From assembly GCA_019648995.1 (NCBI GenBank), contig BLXT01000876.1, forward strand, positions 942,045 to 966,118: 24,074 bases of DNA, written 5' to 3'. Below are positions 1 through 9,460 of the stretch, one piece after another (the stretch's first letter is position 1; each line of letters begins with the position of its first letter). Source of the stretch: Plakobranchus ocellatus. Lineage: Eukaryota; Mollusca; Gastropoda; Plakobranchidae. The translations under genes were made by a program, and so were the position numbers. Under the pieces are notes generated by a model, which was not told where the DNA came from, searched no databases, and saw only the letters and a list, made by a program, of their open reading frames with translations.

Positions 1-145
1 TTACTTGTTGTTAATGGCACTCCCTGGCGTAGGCCCGCTTTTGCCATGTTGCCGCGAAACGTCACTACCTGCCATCACCTGGTTTCCGGGCTCTGGAACA
101 GTAAGACGTTACTGCATTTTTCTGTCTAAACACTAGACCGGCGTG
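1..145 (-). promoter_or_regulatory. CpG-rich edge with possible minus-strand first exon
   Basis: About eight CpG dinucleotides fall in the first 145 bases, while the following kilobase is AT-rich and CpG-poor. On the minus strand an ATG at 47 has a strong vertebrate-type start context (A at -3, G at +4). It reads MAKAGLRQGVPLTT and reaches a possible donor (CAA|GTAA) at the window edge, which would be a phase-1 splice. The open stretch is only 14 codons, so it could be chance. The protein is not recognised. If real, the gene runs left out of the window and this is its promoter and first coding exon. Confidence 0.25.
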
Positions 146-649
146 TCAACGATTTAGCTAATCTTTTCGAAAACAGCTTTGTAAAAAAATCGGAGTCTAT
201 TGCATTTCAACCTGAGATACCCTTGTGTAGATTTAGAAATATGAAGTAGAGCGTAGGGTGAGTTTTTTATCGCTTAACTTGATCCGTTTGAACAGTATTA
301 TCGAAAATGGAACTAGTCGGCCTAGCAAGCAACCGTAGATCTAACCTCAAAACTTTAAAATCTGATCATACATTATGGAAAACCTTTAGAGTCAATAAGC
401 AATCATAAAGGACGAATCAATCGGTGCAATAATAAATCTAATTTGTATAGCTGTTACTTTTCTATTTAGTATGAATTTTTAAAATATAGATCTAATAAAA
501 ACCCCTCAGTAGCATTGACCGGGCAACAGCTAGTAGTGGCTAGCGTCACTTTTCAAGTTCGCAAAAAAACTTAAAAATAGTATTGTGCAACAAGGCAATT
601 GGCTTTGTTTTGGGAATGGTGAAAGGGATACATTTTTTTTTTCTTTTTG
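146..649. other. AT-rich non-coding stretch
   Basis: I see no gene, hairpin or repeat that can be supported here. It is AT-rich with scattered TAGATCTA words. Confidence 0.5.
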
Positions 650-661
650 CGGTTTGTGGCG

Positions 662-820
662 GTGTGGGCTTCGAATTATGAGAATCGACTTTCTTTGACT
701 TCGAATAATGAGTTCGAACTTTACAAAGCCAAAGAAGAAGAAAAAACCTCAGATCGCAAATACTTCGGTTTATGAGAAATTCGAATAATCGGACTTTGGC
801 TTTTGAGGTTTCGATTTACA
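662..820. repeat. Cluster of TTCGAATAAT-type repeats, pogo/Tigger-terminus-like
   Basis: The word TTCGAATWAT recurs at 670, 700 and 780, each time followed within a few bases by a GACTTT- or AACTTT-like word. The first two copies are 30 bp apart. AAAGCCAAAG (725-735) and CTTTGGCTTT (about 795-805) form an inverted pair, and a GAGGTTTCGA word follows. Known pogo/Tigger termini carry words such as ACCTCGATTAT.CGAA, so this is probably the decayed remains of a short non-autonomous element. No clear boundary or TA target duplication can be assigned. Confidence 0.4.
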
Positions 821-2600
821 AATGTTGTTATCAGAGCACACTTTCATGTTGGGTATCATATTAAAGCTCTTTTCCTTCACTCTCCAACTGTATAAAGTTT
901 TAAGTTATATTTTAATTAGAAAGATTGAATTTCACTTTGCGTAAAATGTGCCAGAACGCTTAAGTTTTTAGACGTTGTTTTAAATTTTAAATTTTTTTTT
1001 CAAACATTCCTCACCACATTTTTTTGTTTTAAAATAGCATATAGTTTGGGGAAAGCTTAAACCTAATGTATGAAAAATTTTGTAAAGTTGATTGGAAAAT
1101 CAGATTAGTTATGGCACAGTAGAGGTAGTAAAACATAATCAGTAGGCAGTCTGAACCCAAATTTAAAACTTTCAACGATCTTATTTATTTTGATACAGAA
1201 ATGTAGATCTTTTTCCTATGAACATTTTGGTGCAAAAATGATGAAATTTGAATAATATTTGACAAAGTTATGAATTTTTCAAGTTTTTAAAATATAGCGT
1301 TTTTTCGCAATACTCAAAACTATAATTATTGGCCATTTTCAGCAGCTTGCTGAGGCATCAATAATTGCAGTATTTGTGTTATTTTTCATTTCTAATATCT
1401 TGTGTATATTGACAATATGCCCAATTTTTTTCATAGCTCTAACTTAAGTAATTTTTTATTTATGAGCATTTTAAAATGACTGAAAGCTTAATTCTGCTTT
1501 TACAGCGCGAAAGCTAAAAAAACGTCATTTGGGGTCAACTTTAAAATTCTACAAAATCTACAATTTTTTTTTACCAATTTTGGAGTTTTTGATATCAAAA
1601 TGTTCACAAAAACAGACTGCACAACATACATATGATATATTTTACTCTTCTTTTTAAGCATAGAAATTGATGAACATAAACTATGTACAAATATCGTTTA
1701 TTGCCAAAATGATGACTTTTAACCATTGTCAAAATTATTCAAAAAAATTTTTTTCATATTATTAAACTTTTGCAATGGACATTTTTTGATATAAAATCAA
1801 GTTGAAATCCAGTTTAACAAGATTGGACCATTGATGTCGATAACAATTGTGGGCAGGTCAAGACGCTGTCCTTTATTCACTTGCCAAAAATATGCTCTGA
1901 ATTTCATACAGTAGTAGTTACCATTCACCATCTAAAAAAAAATTTTAATAAGCATTCTATATTAATTCATTGTGACTGTTGCAATCTCCTTTAGTACAAT
2001 AATAATAAATTTTTTTTTAATTAAAAGAAAGAAATGGTATATGATATTAAAAAAAAAAACTAGACAGTTCCGGTACTTGATATAAAAAAATAATAAAATA
2101 TATAAAATCAATAATGTATTGTTATACCTGGTAGATCTATTAGTTATAAAAACTCTAAGAAAAGGGAGAAGGTTCAACTTACTGCATTTTTCTGGGCCTA
2201 AAATAATTTTCATTAAAATTATAAAGAGATCTTGATATTTTGAATAATGCAAAGGTAATTAATAGTAATTAAATGTACAGATCTACAGACTGCAATTGTT
2301 CAAGTTTACTATTTCTGCAAGCGTAAATGTTTCTTGTACTGGTATAGATTTAGGCCTAGTGGCGATTCCATTGAAGCTTTGGTCCGATAAACAACAGCAC
2401 ACACAAATGTACCCCATGATTGAATAAACACTATTAATAATTGTATTTTTGGGTAATTTAAACTAATACGGATGAAATGACCATGAAATTAAGGTCAACG
2501 CCATCCCAATTCCCTTGAGTCCTATTTATCTTGCCAGCTAGATCGATCGTTCCTGTTGAACGCCAGAGATCTAATTAAAGCTGATTAAAAAACAATAACA
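821..2600. other. AT-rich non-coding stretch
   Basis: The stretch is very AT-rich with many T runs. The only open frame of note (1962-2252, minus) is translated from poly-T/poly-A sequence and is low-complexity, so I do not accept it. The sentence-like AT motifs at 1180-1830 (repeated GATATCAAAATGTTCAC-like words) may belong to an old dispersed repeat, but no second copy is obvious. Confidence 0.45.
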
Positions 2601-2689
2601 AAGAAAAAAAATTTTTCAAAGCAAACAACAAATCCTAGCAAAAGCAACCTTCCATTGTGAGGCTAACTTTGGATAAAACGGTCTACCGA

Positions 2690-2765
2690 CTGGTATACAC
2701 TCTAGATTCTAGATCTTATCGTCTAATCTAGATTAGATCGGCCAGGCTTCTAGATCTAATCTCGG
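2690..2765. repeat. TCTAGATC-rich low-complexity tract
   Basis: Overlapping TCTAGA, TAGATC and AGATCT words recur several times in about 75 bp. The same word is over-represented at 6335-6350, 8150-8400, 17085-17115 and 23870. It looks like a genome-wide simple motif rather than a single locus feature. Confidence 0.5.
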
Positions 2766-2858
2766 TGCGAACTCTTGAATTAGAAACATCCGAATTGTGC
2801 ATGAAGAAAACACTTCCTACCCTTTTAAATACAACTTTTTAAATCAAATTAAACCTAC

Positions 2859-3030
2859 CTCTGATGGCATGCGTTCAATCTAATTCATCTCTACTTGATG
2901 AAGTCTGAGCGACAGCTGTGCCCACCGGCGCTCACTAGTCAGCCGTTTGAGTGGAGGGCAAACGGCAATGCTCAAAGTACACACATACTGACCTTCTTTA
3001 GAGCCTTGTCGAATTTACGCCACTCAACGG
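2859..3030 (-). promoter_or_regulatory. CpG-rich promoter / 5' exon candidate with splice donor
   Basis: Between 2880 and 2970 there are about six CpGs, a CAGCTG E-box and a perfect 8-bp hairpin (2942-2966) in otherwise AT-rich DNA. Reading leftward on the minus strand, the GC-rich part is followed by CATCAGAG|GTAGGT, a near-consensus donor whose exon ends at 2859. A short ATG (MPSE) lies directly before the donor, so the exon would be mostly 5' untranslated. Signal density suggests a promoter pointing left. No downstream coding exon was identified. Confidence 0.3.
2942..2966. other. Perfect 8-bp inverted repeat (hairpin)
   Basis: GCCGTTTG at 2942-2949 and CAAACGGC at 2959-2966 are exact reverse complements with a 9-base loop. 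The arms each contain a CpG. The repeat sits within the CpG-rich block of the proposed promoter and could be a bound palindrome or an RNA hairpin in a 5' leader. Confidence 0.6.
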
Positions 3031-3235
3031 GATATTTTCAAAATTTTGTAAGTTAATAAATAAAATATCAAACTTTCATTTGAGCATATTTTCGCTTTCT
3101 TTATGTATTGAATGAGGTATTTTTTTTTAAAATAGAATTTTTAAACCGGTTTTTTCCTCATTTTCCGATAACAAACGAGGGACTACTTTATATATCAAAT
3201 TAAAGGGCATTCAATTCTGCTTATGAATACACTCA

Positions 3236-3345
3236 TGGCGAGAAACTGGGTCAGACGGCGCAAATTCGCCAGCGCTTTGAAAAAGATGCCCTGTGTTTTA
3301 ACACACTAGGCCAACAGTTTTTTTATGCGTCGCGCACCTTTTTCC
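3236..3345. other. CpG-rich island without clear gene
   Basis: This stretch holds several CpGs (GACGGCGC, TTCGCC, AGCGC, GCGTCGCGC). A 24-codon plus-strand frame starts at 3236 (MARNWVRRRKF..., strongly basic) and ends without a donor. I do not regard the frame as coding. The CpG density is the supportable observation and may mark a regulatory element between the two promoter candidates at 2859-3030 and 4225-4413. Confidence 0.25.
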
Positions 3346-4224
3346 CGTTTTTATAACACAACAACTAGCTCACACATAAATAAAAGGACAAATGCTATGG
3401 ACTGAGTAAAAAACGAACTTTTATTTGATATAAGTTTTAATATGATGAATAATTTCTAGTAATGCCAAAATCGGGGGTGAAAGTAAATGATTTCTTTATT
3501 TTGTGAGCTTGGCATTCGTATGTGAAGAACATGAAAAAAAATGTATCCGTATTTAGTTTTCTTTTTTTTTTTTTTTATTATTTTTTTATTGAAATACGAA
3601 CTTTTCACTATTACTAGATTTTAGCAGAATATGTATTTATCTCAATACAGTTCACTCATAATAAAAAATTATAAATATTTCAAGAACTCCTAATAGATTT
3701 TTAAATTGAACCACTGGACAGTCATGGCTCATACTATTGAACAGCACAACAAATGTGTTAATGAACTGTGTAGACAAATATAGACTCCTATATGGCAACT
3801 TACAGGAGGATGTTTAAAAAGAAAGTTATCCCGAAACAGTACATTTTAAAGTCTCATTGCCTTCCTTTTATTCAAGAACATAAAATAGGACTTGGCCTAG
3901 TGGAATTGCAAGGTGGGGAGCTCATTCACTCATCTATAGCAAAATAGAAAAGAGGACAGCTGGCATACGGCAGGAAGAGAGGAAGATAAAAACAAGAATG
4001 GAATGCTACCTTCTTCAAGTTGCACCTCTATTGCAAACGTGCATACCTCAAACTAAAAAGCGAAAACTGCAAAATTAAACAAAGCGATTAACTCTGCCCC
4101 TTCTGTAAATTACAAAAACATGTTGACACACATGCTCACACACATGTTTATTCATTGGATTACAAATAAGATTTAAAAACAAGATATTTCCTTTAACTTC
4201 ACGAACGAAGCAAATATTTGAACA
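3346..4224. other. AT-rich stretch with one unproven open frame
   Basis: This is mostly low-complexity AT DNA. A plus-strand frame is open from 3884 to its stop at 4076-4078 (64 codons, first ATG at 3998) and ends in a basic KKRKLQN tail. At this base composition, frames of that length are expected by chance. The possible upstream acceptor (TTTTATTCAAG near 3876) would place an in-frame stop in the exon, so I do not call it a gene. Confidence 0.3.
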
Positions 4225-4413
4225 TTAGACACTAGTAGTGCTAACCAATGTTGTAGACCGGATTATTATCCGTATGCCTGCGATAACTGGTAGCGCCGCG
4301 GCGTTAACGCATAGTGACGCTTCCTGCTATGATATTGCCAGTACACGTGTACTAGCACAACAAACGGTTCATTGTAGGCTTTCCGGGAGGATCAACTCAA
4401 CAAAACTTGCAAG
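4225..4413 (+). promoter_or_regulatory. CpG-rich promoter / first-exon candidate with splice donor
   Basis: A CCAAT box (about 4227) is followed by a strong CpG cluster (4258-4315, including GCGCCGCGGCG). Next come the 14-bp palindrome AGTACACGTGTACT (4340-4353, with a CACGTG E-box core), more CpGs, and then GCAAG|GTGAAT, a fair donor ending an exon at 4413. The order CCAAT, CpG, E-box, donor fits a plus-strand promoter with a non-coding first exon. No TATA box or initiator is obvious. An alternative start lies 390 bp further on (see 4780-4805). Confidence 0.35.
4340..4353. promoter_or_regulatory. 14-bp palindrome with CACGTG E-box core
   Basis: AGTACACGTGTACT is a perfect palindrome centred on CACGTG, the class of site bound by bHLH and bHLH-ZIP dimers (Myc/Max, USF, CLOCK/BMAL families). 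It sits in a CpG-rich segment, which supports a regulatory role. Binding is inferred. Confidence 0.4.
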
Positions 4414-4711
4414 GTGAATTTCGAACACTAAGATCTTTGAGTATGTGAGGCTTCATTACGATCCTTAGTGTGGAACGTTTTCATTTTGTTAATATTAGTT
4501 ACTATGATAGACTTCGCTACTGAAATGACTATTATATGACTCATAATAAAGATTCAACTCATTATAAAAATTATTGATGCGACTACGATGAAAGTTGTAT
4601 CAAAATATACAGCAACATTTGAGTAGTCGATCTAATTCTTTTCATATCACACATGTGTTTAATAATTTTTTAGGAATTTTTTTAAACATCACATAATAAA
4701 GCTATATTTCT

Positions 4712-4726
4712 AGGTCACGCTGACCT
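4712..4726. promoter_or_regulatory. Exact IR3 nuclear-receptor element (ERE consensus)
   Basis: AGGTCACGCTGACCT is two perfect AGGTCA half-sites inverted with a 3-base spacer, identical to the consensus estrogen response element. It lies 53 bp upstream of a start-codon candidate at 4780 and 29 bases before an exact DR2 element, in a CpG-enriched stretch. Such sites are bound by dimers of the steroid-receptor (NR3) type. Molluscan ER orthologues studied so far bind EREs but are described as constitutively active. Function here is inference. Confidence 0.6.
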
Positions 4727-4755
4727 ATTCTGCAAGGCACTCGCGCCAGGTAGCT

Positions 4756-4769
4756 TGACCTAGTGACCT
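4756..4769 (-). promoter_or_regulatory. Exact DR2 nuclear-receptor element
   Basis: On the minus strand this reads AGGTCA CT AGGTCA, two perfect half-sites in direct repeat with a 2-base spacer. DR2 (and DR5) sites are the classic targets of RAR/RXR-type heterodimers. It lies 29 bases from the IR3 element and 10 bases before the ATG at 4780, forming a compact composite site with four perfect half-sites in 58 bp. Confidence 0.6.
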
Positions 4770-4779
4770 TAACTCGGCC

Positions 4780-4805
4780 ATGGGTCTCGGTGCGGCAACT
4801 AAAAT
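4780..4805 (+). CDS. Candidate short first coding exon (MGLGAATK) after nuclear-receptor sites
   Basis: An ATG at 4780 has G at -3 and G at +4 (GGCCATGG). It reads MGLGAATK and then meets AAAT|GTAAGC, a usable donor, leaving two bases of a codon (phase 2). Read through, the frame stops at once (TAA at 4807), so it makes sense only if spliced. The CpG-rich segment 4735-4800 and the IR3/DR2 pair lie just upstream. No second exon was found, the product is unknown, and the exon is very short, so chance is a real alternative. Confidence 0.2.
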
Positions 4806-4810
4806 GTAAG

Positions 4811-5126
4811 CTTTTAACAGCCGTGTGCAGTATACACCATACTTAATGATTTATTATCTGCTGTGACAAAATAATATTAATATGTATTTATTCTGTTACT
4901 CTTTTTTTATGCTGCAAGCCTTACCATAATACCATACTATTAAGAAGGTGATCCAACATGCAAGTCATTTTTTTTTTTTATGTTTGAATTTATCAACTTG
5001 AAATTTTACTTACAGGGATTACAGTAAAATCAAAACATTTTAAGAATATAGACAGACAAAGTAAGGTGATATATATAGATCGTTTAAAGTCTTTCTTATT
5101 TCATTATAGAAAACATTGATTAAAAG
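4811..5126. other. AT-rich non-coding stretch
   Basis: No gene or repeat can be supported here. It would be intronic if the 4413 or 4805 donors are real. Confidence 0.4.
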
Positions 5127-5128
5127 AC

Positions 5129-5166
5129 ACCCCCTCCTCCTCTTCCCCCCCCCCCAAAAAAAAGGG
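5129..5166. repeat. C-rich / poly-A low-complexity tract
   Basis: This is a polypyrimidine run (CCCCCTCCTCCTCTTCC, then a C run) followed by an A run. It is simple sequence just upstream of the SINE-like repeat. Confidence 0.7.
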
Positions 5167-5220
5167 TAAAAATGTTGACAATAGTAATCAAAGTAGTAGG
5201 TTGGTGTTAAGATTCTTTAA

Positions 5221-5400
5221 TGCCAGAACCATCAAAACACGGCGCATCTGTGGATCTCTGGCTAGCAAGTCCACCCTGAAATCTGCAGGGACCCTTCTGT
5301 TGCCGGTTTAAGCCCCTTTCACGGAAGCCCTGGCCAGACGGAGGACCTTAAAGCCTGAGATCACCTTGTTGTGGACTGGCTGCGCAAAAACCAAACCATG
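5221..5400 (+). repeat. tRNA-derived SINE-like repeat
   Basis: A G+C-rich island in AT-rich flanks. TGGCTAGCAAGT (5259-5270) resembles an RNA polymerase III A box. GGTTTAAGCCCC (5305-5316) resembles a B box. The 46-bp spacing matches tRNA-type promoters. The 3' end is an A-rich AAAAACCAAACC tail (about 5388-5398). A second copy of the 3' part occurs near 18170-18220. On the minus strand the DNA encodes GPPSGQG in one frame and VPADFRVDLLA in another. I recall such strings as common in predicted proteins of Elysia and Plakobranchus, which suggests that annotation pipelines mistake this SINE for coding sequence. Family membership is from memory, not a search. Confidence 0.6.
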
Positions 5401-5533
5401 GAAATATAGGCTCTTTCAACCCAAGGATATAAATAATCCAAATCTTATAATTTCAAGATGTAGCCTGTATGCTTTCAGGTAGCATAAAATTATAGAATTG
5501 AAAGTGCATTGCAAAATAATATTTTGGCTCCAC

Positions 5534-5825
5534 CTTCATTATATTAACAATCATAAAAACTAACTTTAAAAACATTGATCCTGCATAATTTAAAAAAAAA
5601 ATCTAACCTTCATGCTCGTTACAAAATGTTTACTTAGTTACACTTTTCACTTTAAAATTAAATTGATAATAATAAAATCTTCATTATATTAACAATCATA
5701 AAGGCTAACTTTAAAAACATTGATCCCGTGTTTTAAAAAAATTAGCCCTCATGCTTTGATACAAAATGTTTAACTGCGTAAGTTATAAATATATTTACCA
5801 TTTTAAATTGATAAGAATGATATTT
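5534..5825. repeat. Tandem duplication, period 145 bp
   Basis: Two diverged units start at 5535 and 5680. TTCATTATATTAACAATCAT opens both, and ACTTTAAAAACATTGATC and ACAAAATGTTTA recur in order. The first 50 bp are about 90% identical. The rest has indels and more changes. It is non-coding and is an old local duplication. Confidence 0.75.
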
Positions 5826-6227
5826 CATAACTCACTCGCGCCTGGGCTATAACTCAACAACCATTGCTGCCTGGGCTTTTCTACCCATTTTAAAAAATTT
5901 GTAAAAGATTAAACATTCATAACACAACATTCTAGTTTTCATTTCTCAATAGATCGTTTTAAATAAACAATGAGGTGATAAGAAATACTTTATGTCAATC
6001 AAAAATTATTGATTTTCCTCGTACATGGCCAAAAAGAGTCAAACGGAATATATATGGTGGTGATATTAGGAGTAACTTTGTAAAAAAATACATACATTCA
6101 TACAGAAAATCTACTCAGGTTATTTAACTTATTACATCCAGAAATGTTTATGAGGTTACTATTAAAAGAATTTACCTGAAAAAATGTCTTTGTCTTTGTT
6201 CTTATGTTTTTATAGTAGTTAATTCTA
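5826..6227. other. AT-rich non-coding stretch
   Basis: The words CGCCTGGGCTATAACTCAACAACC (split around 5837-5860) and GCCTGGGCTTTT (5869 onward) show a small direct repeat of GCCTGGGCT. Nothing else stands out. Confidence 0.35.
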
Positions 6228-6455
6228 TCTAGAAGTTTCGGCAAAGTTTTCTTGGCCCTTTGGGGGGGCGCTCTGGTTTGTATTCAGGATCATTGCCTGA
6301 GTTATATATGGGATTTGTGGCTCAGTATCGCTGGGATCTAGATCTAGAAGTTTTGGGCAAAGTTTTCTTGGCCTGATGTTTTTGGAGGGTTCTCGTTTAT
6401 ATTCAGGGTCATGGTCTGAGTTAAAGGGGATTTCTGGCTTGGAGTCGCTGGGCCT
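6228..6455. repeat. Tandem duplication, period 115 bp
   Basis: Two units start at 6228 and 6343. Both open with TCTAGAAGTTT, share GGCAAAGTTTTCTTGGCC, then a TATTCAGG.TCAT..TCTGAGTT-like segment, and end near a TCGCTGGG word. Identity is roughly 80%, and both are richer in G+C than their surroundings. No open frame is conserved, so this looks like a duplicated non-coding module. Confidence 0.75.
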
Positions 6456-8149
6456 ATCATAATGTTAGTCACTTGAGACATAACAGAACCCAATTTAGAA
6501 ATCTATACTTTGAAAACGAATGTTATTGGAAGAGCGTTTTCTTGTTTCTTGATGTCAACAACAGTGTTTTCAATATCTGAGGGTAGGCTCCCTTTGAAAC
6601 AACAACACAAAAGTTGACATCGAATGCCAGCAAAACCTGGAAGGAAAGATAGAGAAATGGTACACCTAGTGTCCAGGATGATTTTCGTGATTCTAGGGGA
6701 AGTACTATGTAAGTTAACGATTTTTTTTAGTTGTCCCGTTTATTTAAGGGATTCAACAGGAGCGTAGTGCCACTGATCTTGCATATTTACGGGTTTCGGC
6801 GCAAGTGAGTTAAAACTTAATTCAAACGTAAAGCGCTTTGAGTTTGGCCCTAGCTAAGAATAAAGAAGTCAATAAATTCTATTGATTATTATTCTCAAAT
6901 AAAGTACACCAATTTTGATAATACAGAGTTCAGCCTCGGCTTTTTGTTTAGTTAAACCCATCTTTAGTAAAACTGTCTCATTTATATTATATATAACTTC
7001 AAAATGCCATCATTCCAAAAGAGTGTACACATGTAGTTTTGTGTAATATTTGAGTTATGTCTATGTAAAGATCATGATTACATGAATAAGAGTTGACTCA
7101 TTTATTTTCAAACCTTTATAACTGTTTAGAAATCATGCAAGATTCTCTTAAAAGCACATGACATATTTCTTAAAATACCAAAATGCCCAATGTTTGCCTT
7201 GCCATGAAAAAATTATTCCAGGAATCATCATAAATTCTATACACTTTAAAATCTGACCAGACTTGAAGTGACAAGACAGATGAACTTGGTGCATAGTCAT
7301 CATCCTAAACAAAAAACCAGAAGAGAGGCAAACATTGAGCACAAATTTTCCAGTGGAAAAGTTTGAGTTCGGTTATAATAAAAAAAGATTCTCTTAATCA
7401 TTGAATGCAAACATGATTATTATTACATGTTGCTTTTTCACTAAAATATTTAGTGGTATCCAACACTTGATTGACCAAAATCATGCCATATTCAAAAAAT
7501 TTCAGATCATGTGCAGAATAGAAAAAAAAAATCTCAAAAATTTTCAAAACTTTAAGAAAGAAATTAGCAAAGAGTGAGAATACGGAATGAACTCGCTGAG
7601 GACTGGGCTAAATTGTACTGTTAATACTGTGCCACTGGCCCATTTTGGGATATTTTGAAAATGTGTCAAAGTATAAAAAATACAGCTAGCTTTATGAAAT
7701 TTGGCGTTCTGATAGTTTCATATTAGTATTATAATCTTTAAAATTTTGATGTTATTTCATAAAAAAGTAATTTTTTCATACTTTTTTCAAAATAGGCTGT
7801 ATTTCACTTCCAAACTTTCTTTTAACCCTCTACATTCAAAACCCTTGTGCACAAAACAAAACAAAGAAAAAAGAGTCAGCAAGTTTGTTTGAGGCAAAAT
7901 TATAATGATTTACATGAAAAAAAGATGTATCCAAGTGTCTGAATGCATACAATAGTCAACAGTAGTTCTTTTGAGTGTGATACAACTCGAAGCATGAACT
8001 GAAGTATAATTGACAAATTTCATAGATCTATGTAAAGAATGAAAATCGTGGAAAAAATGCACCCTATCACACAAATGTAAAAACATACAAATCATTAAAA
8101 AAAAAAAAATGCATATTGTCACATAATCTAGATGAAATAATTTTGGCAA
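6456..8149. other. Non-coding stretch without supported genes
   Basis: AT-rich throughout. The minus-strand frames at 7148-7342 and 7910-8149 have compositions dictated by AT-rich DNA and lack splice or start support. 7620-7800 has an old-repeat look (GCCACTGGCCCATTTTGGGA, then T-rich phrases) but no second copy was found in the window. Confidence 0.4.
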
Positions 8150-8420
8150 TTCTTGATCTACAGTTAGATCTAGATAGAGATTGAAAATGTGACAGATATT
8201 TACATCCAGCTAATCATAAGTGGGCGTGCCTGTCGTGAAAATGTAGATTTAGATCTAGATTCAGATCTTAGATTCTGAAACTAGAGTGAAAGTGAATAGG
8301 CCTTGATGCACGCAAGTGATGGAATAAGTTACACAGATTCTAGTTCGATCTGCAGAATGTAAGATTATAATATGGCTAGATCTTGATCTAAAAGAGTTAG
8401 CATATAGAATTTCGATCTCT
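8150..8420. repeat. TAGATC/TCTAGATC-rich tract
   Basis: TAGATC, AGATCT and CTAGAT words recur about a dozen times. This is probably the same simple-motif bias seen at 2690-2765. No gene is visible. Confidence 0.5.
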
Positions 8421-9088
8421 GTCTCTTCTTTTCTCTCACGAATAAGCCATTATGTTCGCGCTTGAAACTTTTTGAGGTGAGGAAAATATTACACAGTGGT
8501 TTCCCTTCGCTCTCAAATGGTCTGGAAAAAGGAAATAAATAGAATTTTAACAGCAGTGGTCAGGAAAACGAAGACTGTGTATACAAAGTTTGAGAACAAT
8601 AACTGAATACTGAATATACACGGTATTCGTACTTAGTGAGTTAATTCTTCACCAAAATAATCAGCAGAGCAATTTAAAAAATGAAAGAAATGAGAATACT
8701 TAGAAAGCAAGTGCCAGCAAATTACAATATATACCTTATTATTAGTCTAACTACCTCATCACTTTGGTTGTCTGTAAATAAATCTGGCTCCCCTTCACTT
8801 CACTCATGTTCTGGACTTTATTCCACCATAAACATAGAAAAAAAGAGAGAAAATGCACAATATTTAGTACTAAGCAGTTTCTGATAAAAAAAAAAACCCA
8901 CATCAATATTTACTATAAAAATTAGACCAATATCTACAGAGTTCAAAACAACCTTAAGAGAGCTGTTTTTCTTTTAGGTCTTTTTTGTTTCTTTGAATCT
9001 AAAGCAAAAGCAGAAAATGACTTTGGCTTGGTTCTAAGAATGTGAGATGTATGTTGGTTAGTTGAAGTGGCACTGTTAAGCATGTATA
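8421..9088. other. Non-coding stretch
   Basis: One 67-codon plus frame (8681-8884) is within chance expectation and has no splice signals or recognisable motif. I do not call it a gene. Confidence 0.35.
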
Positions 9089-9460
9089 GTTTACACATTT
9101 AGTGTTCAGGCCTCCATAAAATGATAATACAACTCATACAACAGCTATGAAGACAGGCATGTCTTACTGACTCTTAAATTGGTGGTAGATCTATCTTTTC
9201 TATTATGGCATTAGGACTAGAGTTATATGAGACTAAAAAATATTCAGTAAGCATGGTCATCAGTAAACATAAGCATGTTTACACATTTAGTGTTCAGGCC
9301 TCCATAAATTGATAATACAACTCATATAACAGCTATGAAGACAGGCATGTCTTACTGACTCTAAAATTGGTGGTAGATCTATCTTTTCTATTATGGCATT
9401 AGGACTAGAGTTTTATGAGACTAAAAAATATTCAGTGAGCATGGTCATCAGTAAACATAA
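9089..9460. repeat. Recent 188-bp tandem duplication
   Basis: Units at 9089-9272 and 9277-9460 match over 184 bp with five substitutions and no indels (about 97%). They are joined by a 4-base spacer, giving a 188-bp period. An AGCATG word occurs just before each unit. The duplication is much younger than the other tandem repeats here and sits directly upstream of the CCAAT-containing segment at 9617. It ends one open frame (9393-9632), which is therefore not evidence of coding. Confidence 0.9.

Noticed and set aside
1962-2252. 96-codon minus-strand frame rich in F, I, Y, K
   Set aside because: Translation of homopolymer AT DNA. No start context or splice sites.
3884-4078. 64-codon open frame with basic C-terminus
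   Set aside because: Frames of this length are expected many times by chance at this base composition. No convincing acceptor in phase.
7351-7385. CAGTGGAAAAGTTTGAGTTC resembling a Tigger end
   Set aside because: Not next to TA, no facing partner, and does not match the 14074 terminal repeat beyond CAGTGGAA.
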